From Elusimicrobiota bacterium (lineage in GTDB: Bacteria; CG03; SLGR01; JAGXOG01), in NCBI GenBank assembly GCA_027858455.1, contig JAQICQ010000144.1:1-5433 (forward strand): a DNA stretch of 5,433 nucleotides, read 5' to 3'. The position numbers and the translations under genes were made by a program. Each line of letters opens with the position of its first letter. Position 1 is the first letter of the stretch. The notes under the pieces were generated by a model, which saw only the letters and a program-made list of their open reading frames with translations, did no database searches and was not told the DNA's origin. Shown piece after piece: positions 5,325 through 5,433 of the stretch.

Positions 5325-5433
5325 ATGGATATTGATATTAAAATTTATATTAAAGATGTGCGGGGAAAACCATTTTTCGGTAAAGGCCCTTCTACATTAA
5401 TAGAAAAAATAAAAGAGACGGGTTCTATACGAC
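5325..5433 (+). CDS. ModE-type transcriptional regulator, N-terminal part (cut by window edge)
   Basis: Only the first 36 codons are in the window. They fit the start of the winged helix-turn-helix domain of ModE-type molybdate-responsive regulators: a first strand (DIKIYI, 4-9), the KPFFGKGPSTLIEKIKETGSI segment (15-35) matching the family pattern (xxFFGxGxxxLLxxIxETGSI), and the beginning of the recognition region, where the window ends. Whether it carries C-terminal molybdate-binding (TOBE/MopI) domains cannot be seen; many anaerobes have DNA-binding-only versions. No Shine-Dalgarno site precedes the ATG, in line with a leaderless message from the promoter just upstream. An in-frame GTG at 5358 would remove the first strand and is unlikely. 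It probably controls its own promoter and perhaps the exporter/cluster operon. Confidence 0.8.
   Translation, partial: MDIDIKIYIKDVRGKPFFGKGPSTLIEKIKETGSIR

Overview
The window holds one compact, plus-strand gene cluster from what looks like an anaerobic bacterium with an AT-rich genome. It is bacterial rather than archaeal because the first genes have strong AGGAGG Shine-Dalgarno sites and a sigma70-type promoter is visible at the right end. It is probably anaerobic because the cluster is built around ferredoxin-type Fe-S ATPases and NifX/orange-protein-like metal-cluster binders, a set typical of strict anaerobes. The taxon cannot be fixed from the sequence.

Layout: a leader of about 120 bases (1-124, no supported gene) precedes two small dinitrogenase-cofactor (NifX/NifB-like) domain proteins (125-454, 500-817). 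Next come a MinD-type ATPase with an inserted 2x[4Fe-4S] ferredoxin domain (814-1650), a class I SAM methyltransferase (1647-2261), a second ferredoxin-inserted MinD-type ATPase (2258-3121), an Mrp/NBP35-type Fe-S carrier ATPase (3114-3932), a stand-alone J-domain protein (3922-4236) and a polytopic membrane protein of the putative manganese/heavy-metal exporter family (4236-5273). After 51 bases a ModE-type regulator begins and runs off the right edge (5325-5433). From 500 to 5273 every gene overlaps the next by 1-11 bases, so this is almost certainly one translationally coupled operon.

How the genes may work together: NifX/ORP-like proteins, a pair of ferredoxin-MinD ATPases and an Mrp ATPase are also the core of the orange protein (ORP) complex of Desulfovibrio, where ORP carries a Mo-Cu-S cluster. 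By analogy (inference), this operon would assemble, carry or move a metal-sulfur cluster. The exporter would handle an excess metal ion, the J-protein would act as a local co-chaperone, and the methyltransferase would modify an unknown partner. The ModE-type regulator at the end hints at a link to molybdate or tungstate. The inverted repeat over its promoter resembles the ModE operator of E. coli, with two CGTTATAT-like half-sites 8 bases apart.

The most notable non-coding signals are that ModE-box-like site and a perfect 22-base palindrome inside the first ferredoxin-MinD gene (982-1003).
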